NCBI GenBank assembly: GCA_040880285.1 | Contig: JBBDIT010000007.1 | Coordinates: forward strand, 62,001-126,000 | Direction: 5' to 3' | From: JANQJA01 sp040880285 | Lineage (GTDB): Bacteria > Pseudomonadota > Gammaproteobacteria > Pseudomonadales > Azotimanducaceae | Length of the DNA stretch: 64,000 nucleotides | Shown here: positions 9,412 to 17,492 of the stretch, piece by piece | Layout of the letters: the number at the start of each line of letters is the position of its first letter | How positions within the stretch are numbered: the stretch's first letter is position 1 | Notes under the pieces: generated by a model | Databases searched by the model: none | Told to the model about the DNA's origin: nothing | What the model saw: the letters and a program-made list of their open reading frames with translations, nothing else | Program-made: the position numbers and the translations under genes

Positions 9412-10358
9412 GCCGCCACTCCTTGTCCTTGGTGCTCTGTCAGCTGCCGGAACACTTCGTCGAGCCGACCTTTTTCCTGATACACACCGGTTACGCCGTA
9501 CGCCGGATCGCGTGCAAGTTCGCTGACAGCTTGCAGGAGATCAAACGCCGGATTCTGTTTAAATGCGGTTATCTCAAGTTCATCGGCAGAGCGCTCTACA
9601 GAATCGACTCCCTCGAGTTGCGACAGGCGTTCACTAACCGAGGTAGCGGTGGTCGCAGCTTCGAGCCGTACCGTAATTGCGCCGTGATAACGCGACCTTT
9701 GTTCCAGCTCCGCTGGCTTGCAATCCGTCACGAGTTTGCCGTCCGCAATAATGAGTGCGCGAGTACAAACGGCGGTCACTTCCTCCAGAATATGAGTCGA
9801 TATGATCACAATCTTGTCGCGTGACAAACCGCGAATCATTTCACGCACCTGGTGCTTCTGGTTCGGATCCAGCCCGTCGGTGGGCTCGTCCAGGATCAAT
9901 ACCATCGGATCATGCAAGATCGCCTGGGCAAGGCCCACACGGCGCTTGAAACCCTTGGACAGGGTCTCGATTCTCTGCTTTAACACGCCAGTGAGTGACA
10001 TGCGCTCTACCACCTGCCGGACCCGGGACTCACACTCTGGCCCCCGGAATCCACGCACCTGCGCAATGAAGCGGAGGAAATTGTAGGTAGTCATCTCCTC
10101 GTAACAGGGGGCACCTTCCGGCAAGTAGCCAATCTGTCGCTGTGCTGCAAGGGTTGCCGTTTCTATATCATGGCCAGCAACCCTGATGCGCCCTGAAGTA
10201 GGTACCAGAAATCCGGTGATCAGCTTCATTGTCGTGGACTTGCCGGCACCATTCGGCCCCAGAAAACCCAGTACTTCACCGGCACCTACCGTAAATGAAA
10301 TGTCATCAACTGCCACCAGTGAACCAAAACATTTCCTCAAATGATCGACTTCAATCAT
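9408..10358 (-). CDS. ABC transporter ATP-binding protein (GldA-like)
   Basis: A complete nucleotide-binding domain: Walker A GPNGAGKST at residues 34-42, the family signature LSKGFKRRVGLAQA, Walker B VLILDEPTDGLDP and the switch histidine in STHILEE. The extra C-terminal portion (about residues 220-316) is typical of ATPases paired with ABC-2 permeases. It is the first gene of the operon with the permease, the GldG-like and the DUF4340 genes. Such four-gene sets are widespread, and in non-gliding bacteria their substrate is not established. Confidence 0.9.
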   Translation of the reverse strand: MIEVDHLRKCFGSLVAVDDISFTVGAGEVLGFLGPNGAGKSTTMKLITGFLVPTSGRIRVAGHDIETATLAAQRQIGYLPEGAPCYEEMTTYNFLRFIAQVRGFRGPECESRVRQVVERMSLTGVLKQRIETLSKGFKRRVGLAQAILHDPMVLILDEPTDGLDPNQKHQVREMIRGLSRDKIVIISTHILEEVTAVCTRALIIADGKLVTDCKPAELEQRSRYHGAITVRLEAATTATSVSERLSQLEGVDSVERSADELEITAFKQNPAFDLLQAVSELARDPAYGVTGVYQEKGRLDEVFRQLTEHQGQGVAA

Positions 10359-10579
10359 CTGTCCCCCTCTTTACAGAAAATCGGCTATGTTACCCGCGAA
10401 TTTAATAGTGCGCCGTGCCTGCACTCTCGCCCGCACGCCCGCACTCCCGCACTATAGACCATACCTCGCTCGATTTTCTCCCCCGGGGTGCCTATAGAAC
10501 CTTTTCCGCGGTCTGGCAGACCTAATAAAAGAAGTATCTTGCGAAAGCATGTTTTGGGGGAAGAAGCCTGCGGTGCTCG

Positions 10580-10807
10580 TCAATTCCATGCGAGGCCACT
10601 GTCGGGGAACCTCCGGGCTTTATGGTCCGGCACCTGGGAGCAAACGAGGACTAGGGTCCCGTCTTCGGTGAAAAGGGGAACAGTGACACTGCAGGCTTCA
10701 CCTTTGAAAATTTCCAGAATGCGCAAAAATTCCAGAAAGGCGTCATAGACGGTCGGCCACGTAGACCGTATAGGTTTCCCTGCGGATGTAGATCGAACGG
10801 CGTTCAT
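10580..10807 (-). CDS. Small hypothetical protein, possibly the 3' part of a frameshifted gene
   Basis: I do not recognise this 75-residue frame. From about residue 21 it looks like real coding sequence (YDAFLEFLRILEIFKGEAC then TVPLFTEDGTLVLVCSQVP), with amphipathic helix and strand patterns, whereas the first 20 residues look like out-of-frame reading of the neighbouring ORF. It overlaps the end of the arginine-rich ORF at 10743-10925. Removing one base near 10745 would join the two into one protein of about 115 residues. It is either a frameshifted gene or a second, coupled gene with an internal non-ATG start. Confidence 0.4.
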   Translation of the reverse strand: MNAVRSTSAGKPIRSTWPTVYDAFLEFLRILEIFKGEACSVTVPLFTEDGTLVLVCSQVPDHKARRFPDSGLAWN

Positions 10808-10925
10808 GACGACGTCTGCGGGCCGTGAAATTGCACAGGTCCAGCGCCTCGCGTTTAAGCGAGCGCCTTCGCCCCTGCCTGCGGTCCGAGCCTGAACGGC
10901 GTTCCGAAAAGGTCAGTTTATGCAT
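10743..10925 (-). CDS. Small arginine-rich protein with ERRSGSDRR motif
   Basis: A 60-residue basic protein. The N-terminal FSERRSGSDRRQGRRR and later RRRRHERRSIYIRRE resemble the repeated (E/D)RR motifs of small uncharacterised proteobacterial proteins. No domain of known function is seen. The ATG at 10925 was chosen because the motif begins just after it in such proteins; the frame is open to 10994. The stop overlaps the frame at 10580-10807, to which it may once have been joined. Confidence 0.45.
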   Translation of the reverse strand: MHKLTFSERRSGSDRRQGRRRSLKREALDLCNFTARRRRHERRSIYIRRETYTVYVADRL

Positions 10926-11078
10926 GCGAACGCTCCGCCAGTGATCAAACATTCTATGCCAGCAAAAACTTGCGGGGCTACTAATCAATGGCACTAAGCA
11001 CCGGTTTTTTTATACCCTTGTTTGCTTGGGCCGAACCCCCTACTATTTCGGCTTTCCCGTAAAGCACCATTCCAAACC

Positions 11079-11297
11079 ATGCGATCTCACCGATTGACGA
11101 AAGAGGAAGCCCTGTCATTCCTTTTGACCTACATAGTGGTCGAAAAAGAGCGAACCTTTGAAATGAACCAGACGAGCCTGTTTACGATTATGAGCCTGGC
11201 GGCAGAGGCGGAATCCCGGATTAACCGGGAAAACGGCGTAATTCCGCACGAAGTGATCGAAGAAGTTGCAGCAAGATTCCTGGACACCGATACATGA
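11079..11297 (+). CDS. Hypothetical protein upstream of HAD hydrolase
   Basis: A 72-residue acidic, helical protein of unknown family (RLTKEEALSFLLTYIVVEKERTF region). Its stop overlaps the start of the HAD gene by four bases (ATGA), which supports its being translated and coupled. The start is uncertain: the ATG at 11079 lacks a clear ribosome-binding site, the frame stays open to 11022, and another ATG lies at 11164. Confidence 0.55.
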   Translation: MRSHRLTKEEALSFLLTYIVVEKERTFEMNQTSLFTIMSLAAEAESRINRENGVIPHEVIEEVAARFLDTDT

Positions 11298-11980
11298 ACC
11301 TCCGCTGCGATCCTGCTGGCCTCATCTTCGACCTGGACGGTACTTTGCTGGATACCGAACCCCTGTATAGTGCCGCCTCCCAGAAGGTACTGGACGAATA
11401 TGGCGAGACCTATACGCCTGAGTTAAAAAGAAGAGTGATGGGTGGTGACTCGCACACCAGTGCCCAGATTGTCATCGATGAGTTCGCTCTTCCGCTTACC
11501 AGTGACGAATACCTCAAGAAGCGCGAGGTACATCTGGTTGAATTGTTCGCCACTTGTCCGGAAATCAAGGGCGCCGGCGACTTCATCAACGCCCTGGCCG
11601 AATCCGGGATCCCTTTTGGTCTCGCGACCAGTTCGCACCGGCACCTGCGCGATATCAAACTGTGTAACAAGGCCTGGGGCGAGCACTTCCACGCCACAGT
11701 CTGCGGTGATCACCCGGGCCTCAAGCATGGCAAACCGGCACCGGACATTTTTCTCCTGTGTGCCGCTGAACTGGATGTTGCACCTGACCAATGTATCGCC
11801 TTTGAGGATTCACGCAACGGCATTGCCGCCGCACGTGCGGCGAATATGCAGGTTGTTGGCCTGAACAGCCCTTATGTAGAGGACACCGACCTCAGCGATG
11901 CGACCCTCATCGTTGACAGTTTCGAGGCGCTATACCCTTTTCTCGATACCTGGCAACGGACGCAGCGCCAACGCCGGTAG
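11294..11980 (+). CDS. HAD-superfamily phosphatase, beta-phosphoglucomutase/GS1 type
   Basis: Predicted to remove phosphate from a small sugar or nucleoside phosphate. Motif I is IFDLDGTLLDT (nucleophile Asp13, acid/base Asp15), motif II is the serine/threonine in GLATSSHR, the lysine is in HGKPAPDIFL, and motif IV is FEDSRNGIAAARAANM. The alpha-helical cap between motifs I and II is the class C1 type, like eukaryotic pseudouridine-5'-phosphatase (GS1/HDHD1). At 228 residues the length is normal. It is coupled by an ATGA overlap to the small gene before it and is convergent with the GPH transporter. Confidence 0.88.
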   Translation: MNLRCDPAGLIFDLDGTLLDTEPLYSAASQKVLDEYGETYTPELKRRVMGGDSHTSAQIVIDEFALPLTSDEYLKKREVHLVELFATCPEIKGAGDFINALAESGIPFGLATSSHRHLRDIKLCNKAWGEHFHATVCGDHPGLKHGKPAPDIFLLCAAELDVAPDQCIAFEDSRNGIAAARAANMQVVGLNSPYVEDTDLSDATLIVDSFEALYPFLDTWQRTQRQRR

Positions 11981-11991
11981 CCCTGGCTGAA

Positions 11992-13551
11992 TCACTTTCC
12001 GGGCGCAGCCCCGGCCTCCAGCATTTTCTTTGCAGTGATCTCCTGCTGGATCTCTTGCAGGCGTTGTTCTGTCAGTGGATACGTCCACAGCAGTGGCATG
12101 GCAACAAACTTGAACAATGCCGGCACCACCGAGTACAAGCAGGCCAACATGAATAAGGAAAAGGTTGTATTGGTGGTCGCATGTGGGTCCGCGAGGGAAT
12201 TGAATCCAAACCAGACCGCCAGCGATGTCCCAACCGTAATGCCCAGGGCATAGGCGCCTTTGCGTACCATTGACCAGATTGAGAAGTAGGCGCCGGCACG
12301 CTGCTCACCGGTCGTGGCAGTATCCACGTCCACCACATCTGCTGCCATGGCCGCCGGCAACGCGGACAGGGCACCGATCGCAGATCCTTTCAGGCACATG
12401 ATAATAACGAAGAACAGGAACTTGCCGGTGGCAATACCCTCGAAATGCGAGGTGATGGCCTCGTGTGACGCTGCTGGCAGGAAAGAAAGCAATCGCGGAA
12501 TTTCGAACGCGTTATACCAGTATTGCGGAGTCATCGCGATAATCGGAATGAAACACGACCAGAATGCGTACCAGCCGATCGCCCACATGGTGGCTTTATG
12601 TTTACCAATCCGTCGTGACAACATGAACCATAGCGGGATCGCCGCGATCTGGGAAACAAAGTAAGGCGCAAGGTACAAACCGTACAGGTCACCTGCCAAC
12701 AACACATGTTTCACGAAGAAAAACGAGAGACTGTTGGTCATGGCAGCCCCGATACTGGAGAACGCGAAAATGATGATCAGGCGCATATAGGGGCCGTTTT
12801 CAAACACCACCTTGAGACTTTTCTTGAACGGGATTTTGACCCTGCTCACCAGAACCGGATATTCGGGTACAACTGTCACGGCGTTCAACACCAGCACCGG
12901 CATGACGATGCACATGGCGACGGCCAGGAACCAGACAGCGTCGGTTGGCTTGGTATATCCCAAAAACAGAATCACAGCCGGAGTAAAGGCACTGATCAGG
13001 GAGCCGGCAACGCCAAACCCCTCTCGCCAACTGGTGATGAGGGTACGCTCATTGTAGTCCTTCGAAAGCTCAGCACCCCAGGCGTAATAGGGCAAATCCT
13101 TGATCGTTGAGCCGAGATACACGAGCGCCACCATGGCAAACAAGTACGGATAGCCGATATTGAATTCGAAACCGAGTAGCGAGACATCCGTAAATTCGAA
13201 AGGCGGTACAAACAATAGCCAGATGCCTGCCGCATAAATCGGTGTGCCGATCAATATAAAAGGCTTGCGACGTCCCCAGCGTGTCCGGACCTTGTCCGAA
13301 ATAAACCCGATGATGGGGTCAGTGATAACATCGGTGAAGCGGGACAGCGTAATAATAAGGCCGACCAGGCCAAGAGTGAGTCCAAAACCGTCTGAATCAG
13401 CATAGATTGCCGGCAGGTACACCGCCATGGGCAAACCGACCAGGGCCAGTGGTGTCGCTGGAGCGGAATAGGATGCAAGCACAAATTTCGATAATGGCTT
13501 ACGCGCTTCCCCGCTCTCATTTCCTTCAGGCACAGATGCAGCCTCGGTCAT
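11992..13551 (-). CDS. MFS transporter of the GPH (glycoside-pentoside-hexuronide:cation) family
   Basis: A 519-residue inner-membrane protein with about 12 hydrophobic segments. The signature DPIIGFISDKVRTRWGRRKPFILIGTP in the first third is the GPH/MFS_2 motif. The family includes melibiose and xyloside symporters, but many marine members take up unknown substrates. No glycosidase lies beside it, so the substrate cannot be inferred. A second, distant GPH member is encoded at 43180-44694. Confidence 0.88.
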   Translation of the reverse strand: MTEAASVPEGNESGEARKPLSKFVLASYSAPATPLALVGLPMAVYLPAIYADSDGFGLTLGLVGLIITLSRFTDVITDPIIGFISDKVRTRWGRRKPFILIGTPIYAAGIWLLFVPPFEFTDVSLLGFEFNIGYPYLFAMVALVYLGSTIKDLPYYAWGAELSKDYNERTLITSWREGFGVAGSLISAFTPAVILFLGYTKPTDAVWFLAVAMCIVMPVLVLNAVTVVPEYPVLVSRVKIPFKKSLKVVFENGPYMRLIIIFAFSSIGAAMTNSLSFFFVKHVLLAGDLYGLYLAPYFVSQIAAIPLWFMLSRRIGKHKATMWAIGWYAFWSCFIPIIAMTPQYWYNAFEIPRLLSFLPAASHEAITSHFEGIATGKFLFFVIIMCLKGSAIGALSALPAAMAADVVDVDTATTGEQRAGAYFSIWSMVRKGAYALGITVGTSLAVWFGFNSLADPHATTNTTFSLFMLACLYSVVPALFKFVAMPLLWTYPLTEQRLQEIQQEITAKKMLEAGAAPGK

Positions 13552-13637
13552 GACTCCCCCTTCAATTCAAGACGTCGCCCGAATCTATCACAATTTTACA
13601 GAAGGAAAATCAAAAGAAAGACGATTGATGACGTACA

Positions 13638-14099
13638 TCAATCCTTTTGATCACTACCTATGCCGGCCTGCGCCAGGTGATTCCAGAACTCCATGTTTCG
13701 CTCCAGCGCCTGTCGCATCAGTGCCAACGGTTCCGTGCCAGAGACGTCCTGCGTGCGGCTGCGAAATTGCTCCTGATGATCCAGGAAGGTCAGGATACTT
13801 TGTTCGATAAAACGGCTCAGGACATTCCGCGCCGGACTTGCGTGGAACCTGATCAGTTGTTCGAGCACCGGGTTGGTCAAAATCGGCACTTCTCCTTCTC
13901 CTTCTCCTTTTCCTTCACTTTCCCGTTCCGAAATAATCTGTAGCAAGACCGATCGCGTCAGGTCCTTGTCTGACTTTGAATCAACAACAACAATCGTCTC
14001 ACCCGTCAATACAATCTGGCGAATATCTTCAATGGTGACGTATTTGCTTTGTTTTAAGTCGTACAACCTGCGGTTCGGATATTTCTTAAACTGTCGCAT
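13638..14099 (-). CDS. phaR: Polyhydroxyalkanoate synthesis repressor PhaR
   Basis: A DNA- and PHA-binding regulator. The N-terminus RQFKKYPNRRLYDLKQSKYVTIEDI is the family's DNA-binding accumulation-regulator domain, followed by the region VLLQIISERES. I chose the ATG at 14099 because homologues start directly before the RxxKKYPNRRLYD motif and GGGG lies six bases upstream; an in-frame ATG at 14114 also exists. The linker GEGEGE is encoded by a short hexanucleotide repeat near 13891-13911. No PHA synthase is within this window. Confidence 0.88.
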   Translation of the reverse strand: MRQFKKYPNRRLYDLKQSKYVTIEDIRQIVLTGETIVVVDSKSDKDLTRSVLLQIISERESEGKGEGEGEVPILTNPVLEQLIRFHASPARNVLSRFIEQSILTFLDHQEQFRSRTQDVSGTEPLALMRQALERNMEFWNHLAQAGIGSDQKD

Positions 14100-14451
14100 T
14101 TCGTACCCCATCATCCTGCTTCAGGCCAGGATAGCCGCGTGCACCTTGTGTGGCGCCTCTTCTTGTGATGCAGAGAAAAAAAGAGTTTGGCCAATGTCTG
14201 CTTGATTTACAACTAACTCCGCCAGCTTGTCGTGGCTCATTTTGGATTGACTGGCAAGGTTGTTTGACCGTTAGCCGAGCCACGGAGCAGGTGGCAGCTG
14301 GCTTTGAGGTGACCAGGGAGGCTCTGACCGGAATGGCTCCCCGATATACTTTCTTTTAACACCACCGGCTACAAGTAGTACCATCGACCCATCGACTGGA
14401 GGGCCATTGGTCGCGCCGGGTCATCAGGCAGGTAACATCAGGGATACCAAT

Positions 14452-14503
14452 GGGTTAACGAAATGAGTTAACGAAATGGGTTAATGAAACAGGTCAATGA
14501 AAT
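14452..14503 (+). repeat. 13-bp tandem repeat ending on the SDR start codon
   Basis: Four near-identical 13-base units (consensus GRGTTAAYGAAAT) run head to tail: 14452-14464, 14465-14477, 14478-14490 and 14491-14503, with a degenerate fifth over the coding start. The first three phases place ATG-GGT-TAA, ATG-AGT-TAA and ATG-GGT-TAA at 14450, 14463 and 14476; the phase at 14502 is the real ATG-AGT-AAA start of the SDR gene. The rest of the 400-base gap between phaR and this repeat shows no gene I can support. Confidence 0.85.
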
Positions 14504-15281
14504 GAGTAAAGGAATCGCACTGGTGACTGGTGCTTCGGCAGGTATCGGCGCGGCCCTGGCACGCCAGTTTGCAAGTCAGGGCTTTGACCTGATTCTTACC
14601 GCGCGCCGTCAGGACAAACTCACCGAACTGGCTAACGAACTGGCGACAACCGTGACAGTGAGCACGATCGCTTGTGACCTGTCATTGGCGGAAGGTCCCG
14701 CACAGCTAATCGCAAAGGTGGCCGAATTGGATAGACCCATCGACATCCTCATCAACAATGCAGGAGTCGCCTATAGTGGTGCATTTGAATCACTCACGCC
14801 CGATGAAGTTAAAAATCTGGTTGCGCTCAATCTGAATGCGCTGGTGACCCTGACTCATCATTACCTGCCAGCGATGATTGAGCGTGGCTCCGGTCGCATT
14901 CTCAACGTCGCGTCTGTAGCCGGATTCCAACCCATCCCTTCGATGTCCCTGTACGCCGCCAGCAAAGCCTTTGTGTTATCACTCAGCGAAGGCATCTCCG
15001 AAGAGCTGCGTGGTACCGGCGTATCGATTACCGCACTGTGCCCGGGCTTGACTCGTACTGAAATGGTCGCGGCATCGAGTCCCGAGAACATGCCACTTTT
15101 TATGATGTCTTCGGTCGAAGACGTCGCCCGGGAAGGCTACGAAGCGCTGATGGCGCGCGAGGTGATACGAATTCCCGGCATTGCCAACCAGGCCGCTGTC
15201 ACCTGGGCGAAATTCCAGCCACGGTGGCTTGTACGTGGGCTGGGCGGACTTTACGCACGGCTCAATCCGCAAAAGCGCTAA
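14502..15281 (+). CDS. Short-chain dehydrogenase/reductase (SDR)
   Basis: A classical SDR of 259 residues. The cofactor motif TGASAGIG is at residues 9-16, NNAG lies in the middle, and the catalytic serine and YAASK motif are near residues 140-158. Overall it resembles the DltE/YqjQ-type group that acts on lipid or keto substrates, but the substrate is unknown. The start at 14502 gives the standard N-terminus; an in-frame ATG at 14484 would add six residues encoded by the tandem repeat. It overlaps the convergent PI-PLC-like gene by 20 bases. Confidence 0.88.
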   Translation: MSKGIALVTGASAGIGAALARQFASQGFDLILTARRQDKLTELANELATTVTVSTIACDLSLAEGPAQLIAKVAELDRPIDILINNAGVAYSGAFESLTPDEVKNLVALNLNALVTLTHHYLPAMIERGSGRILNVASVAGFQPIPSMSLYAASKAFVLSLSEGISEELRGTGVSITALCPGLTRTEMVAASSPENMPLFMMSSVEDVAREGYEALMAREVIRIPGIANQAAVTWAKFQPRWLVRGLGGLYARLNPQKR

Positions 15282-16404
15282 GGCTACATGGCGTAGCGAC
15301 CAGAATCGGGTTGCATCTGGCGACCACTTTTCCCGGCAACGCAATGAGGAAATCCTTGCCGAATTTTTCGTCACGCGAGTAATAGTCAGTACTGATAATT
15401 TGAGCACCACTTCGGAGCGCTGCATCGAATCGGGACTTATCTCCGGTTCTTGCTTCACTTGTGTTGGCGTCTGAGCGAGTCCTGACAATAAAACCCTGCC
15501 GCACGAGTTCCTGGATATAGTTCTCTTGCTGCAATGGATCATTCACAATCCTGATGGAAGCCTCCGGCGAATCTTCCGGCACATCAACGAACAGGACGCG
15601 ACCTGCCAGGGATGGATGATCCTTGATATAGGCTTGTTTTTTAGCAGCGGAATCGTCCAGCACGAACAAAATTCTACCGCGCACTTCAACAAGCGTCGGC
15701 CATCCATCAAGCACAGCTGCCCGCAAAGATTCATGCAGTCCACGCACCTGATCCGGCACCAGCAGTTTTTCCCCCACCACCGATCGAATCTCAGCGTCCA
15801 ACGCATCCCAGGCAAGCGCAGTAAATTCAAGCGGCTTGACGAAGCCCGGACGATCGATGACATCGTCTTTGGCGTTGATTGTGATAAAAATTGGCAGATG
15901 CTCCGGATTGGCCTCTGACCAGGTGACGATTTGACCGAGGCAGTCGCGAAACGTCAGACAATGACTGCGGAAGTCTATGTCCTGGACATGGAGCACTTTG
16001 AAGCCAGGCCGCTCCATCACTCCGCCAGGATCAAATGGTCTGGCTGAGGCTATGGCACGGATCCCAAGAGGGTTTGCGTACCTCCCCCCTTGCGGATCGT
16101 AAAAGATGTCGAGCTCGAGCTTACGTAATCCAAGGTCCAGTTGTTCCGCCAGTGGTCGGTGTGAATAGTCCAGTGAGGCCGCTGTCTGGGGGTTATCCGC
16201 TGCCAGTTGCGCCATCAGGGCCGGGTCCATGGGCTTTTTGTAACTGTTATGGCTGCCGAGAAATTGTATCTCGTTCAGTTTCAATGAATTCGGCGCATGC
16301 CCGGTCAGTATCTCGCACTGTGTCAACAGCGGCAGTAACACGAGGACAATGGCACGGGATAACTGGAATTGGTAGTTCACGACGTGATTTTGCTGCCCGT
16401 GCAA
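15262..16404 (-). CDS. Calcium-dependent phosphatidylinositol-phospholipase C-like protein (PI-PLC-C1 type)
   Basis: A 380-residue exported protein. After an N-terminal hydrophobic segment (about residues 15-30, ending LLPLLTQC, an imperfect lipobox) comes FLGSHNSYKKP, carrying the first catalytic histidine, then LDLGLRKLELDIFYDPQGG with metal-binding acids, and LHVQDIDFRSHC with a second histidine. This order matches bacterial PI-PLC-C1 proteins, which are predicted phosphodiesterases of cyclic-inositol or glycerophospho substrates. Substrate and lipidation are inferred, not shown. It overlaps the SDR gene tail to tail. Confidence 0.8.
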   Translation of the reverse strand: MHGQQNHVVNYQFQLSRAIVLVLLPLLTQCEILTGHAPNSLKLNEIQFLGSHNSYKKPMDPALMAQLAADNPQTAASLDYSHRPLAEQLDLGLRKLELDIFYDPQGGRYANPLGIRAIASARPFDPGGVMERPGFKVLHVQDIDFRSHCLTFRDCLGQIVTWSEANPEHLPIFITINAKDDVIDRPGFVKPLEFTALAWDALDAEIRSVVGEKLLVPDQVRGLHESLRAAVLDGWPTLVEVRGRILFVLDDSAAKKQAYIKDHPSLAGRVLFVDVPEDSPEASIRIVNDPLQQENYIQELVRQGFIVRTRSDANTSEARTGDKSRFDAALRSGAQIISTDYYSRDEKFGKDFLIALPGKVVARCNPILVATPCSLSAFAD

Positions 16405-16454
16405 GTGAATTTAGATAAGATAGCAGAGGGCCAACTCAAAACAGGTGCAATAGG

Positions 16455-17309
16455 ATGCGACGTTTCATTCTGACCTTCGCTTGCCTGCTATTCTTCCAGA
16501 CTGTACACGCGGATTGCAACGAAGAAGCTGAACAATTGCGTCTCAATGGGGAAATCGAGGAATCGATCAACCGACTGACCGCGTGTATCGACACTGAATT
16601 GGCTCATGTGGCCAGGACTTATTACCAGCTTGGTCTGGCCAACCATGAGAAAGGAGCTTATCAGACTGCGATCGAACACTACACCAACGCCATTGCCGTC
16701 GAACCAGACTATGGATTGGCCTACGCCAGCCGTGGCCTTACTCACGGACTAAGCGGTGACCTTGAGGCGGCCCTTGTCGACCTGGAGCGTGCCATTGAAA
16801 TCAATCCGAACAGGATGGAACCATGGTATTACCGTGCCACTCTCCTCGAGGGTGCAAAAAAACCTGACGCCGCCATCGCCGACTACGGTCGCGCAATTGA
16901 GCTTACTACTGACCGCCAGCAACTCGCACTCCTCCACTACAAAAGGGGAATGCTGCATCAGTCAATGAACGCGAGACTCCTGGCAATATCCGACCTGTCC
17001 GCCGCAATCGGACAGGCACCAGGACTAACCGAGGCCTGGTTTGCACGCGCCCGGCTGCACCACGAAATAAAGGAACTTGACGCTGCCCTGGCTGATTACT
17101 CACGGGTCATCGAGCTGGATAACACAAACGCAGAAGCCTATTACCAGCGGGCAACAATCTATAAGAAACAAAGGCTGGATCATCTCGCCATCAAAGACTA
17201 CAACCGCGCACTCGAAATTGATCCGTCACTCACCAGGGCTTACATGGGTAAAGGATTCACTTACCTCATACCGCTCATCCCTGTACTCCTGGTGCTTGTG
17301 CTGGGTTAG
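16455..17309 (+). CDS. Secreted TPR-repeat protein with C-terminal hydrophobic tail
   Basis: A 284-residue protein with a signal peptide (residues 1-19, ending VHADC) followed by about seven TPR units of 34 residues (repeated pattern A..YYQLGLAN..KG.Y..AI..Y..AI...P). The last 15 residues are strongly hydrophobic (LIPLIPVLLVLVLG) and could anchor it. The reading frame continues past the TAG for another 26 codons with coding-like sequence, so the C-terminus may have been shortened. The role is unknown; TPR proteins in the periplasm usually bind partners. Confidence 0.8.
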   Translation: MRRFILTFACLLFFQTVHADCNEEAEQLRLNGEIEESINRLTACIDTELAHVARTYYQLGLANHEKGAYQTAIEHYTNAIAVEPDYGLAYASRGLTHGLSGDLEAALVDLERAIEINPNRMEPWYYRATLLEGAKKPDAAIADYGRAIELTTDRQQLALLHYKRGMLHQSMNARLLAISDLSAAIGQAPGLTEAWFARARLHHEIKELDAALADYSRVIELDNTNAEAYYQRATIYKKQRLDHLAIKDYNRALEIDPSLTRAYMGKGFTYLIPLIPVLLVLVLG

Positions 17310-17492
17310 CCTGGCCTGCCACTGGTCGCGAACTTCCCTCAAATACCGGATTTTTCCGACGAACAGACACCTGAAGGATTCAAAGTGTGACCGACTTCAA
17401 CTAAACGTCGATCCGCTTAATCTATCTTTGACTCCCGGTTTTAAGAAATTAAACAGTAGTTTTTTAAAAACCAGATTCAAAGGTGGAGAGAA

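Noticed and set aside
13623..13643. Inverted repeat GATTGATG-ACGTA-CATCAATC at the end of phaR, similar to an FNR/Anr box
   Set aside because: The spacing between TTGAT and ATCAA is seven bases, not four, and it lies at a gene's 3' end; no T tract for a terminator.
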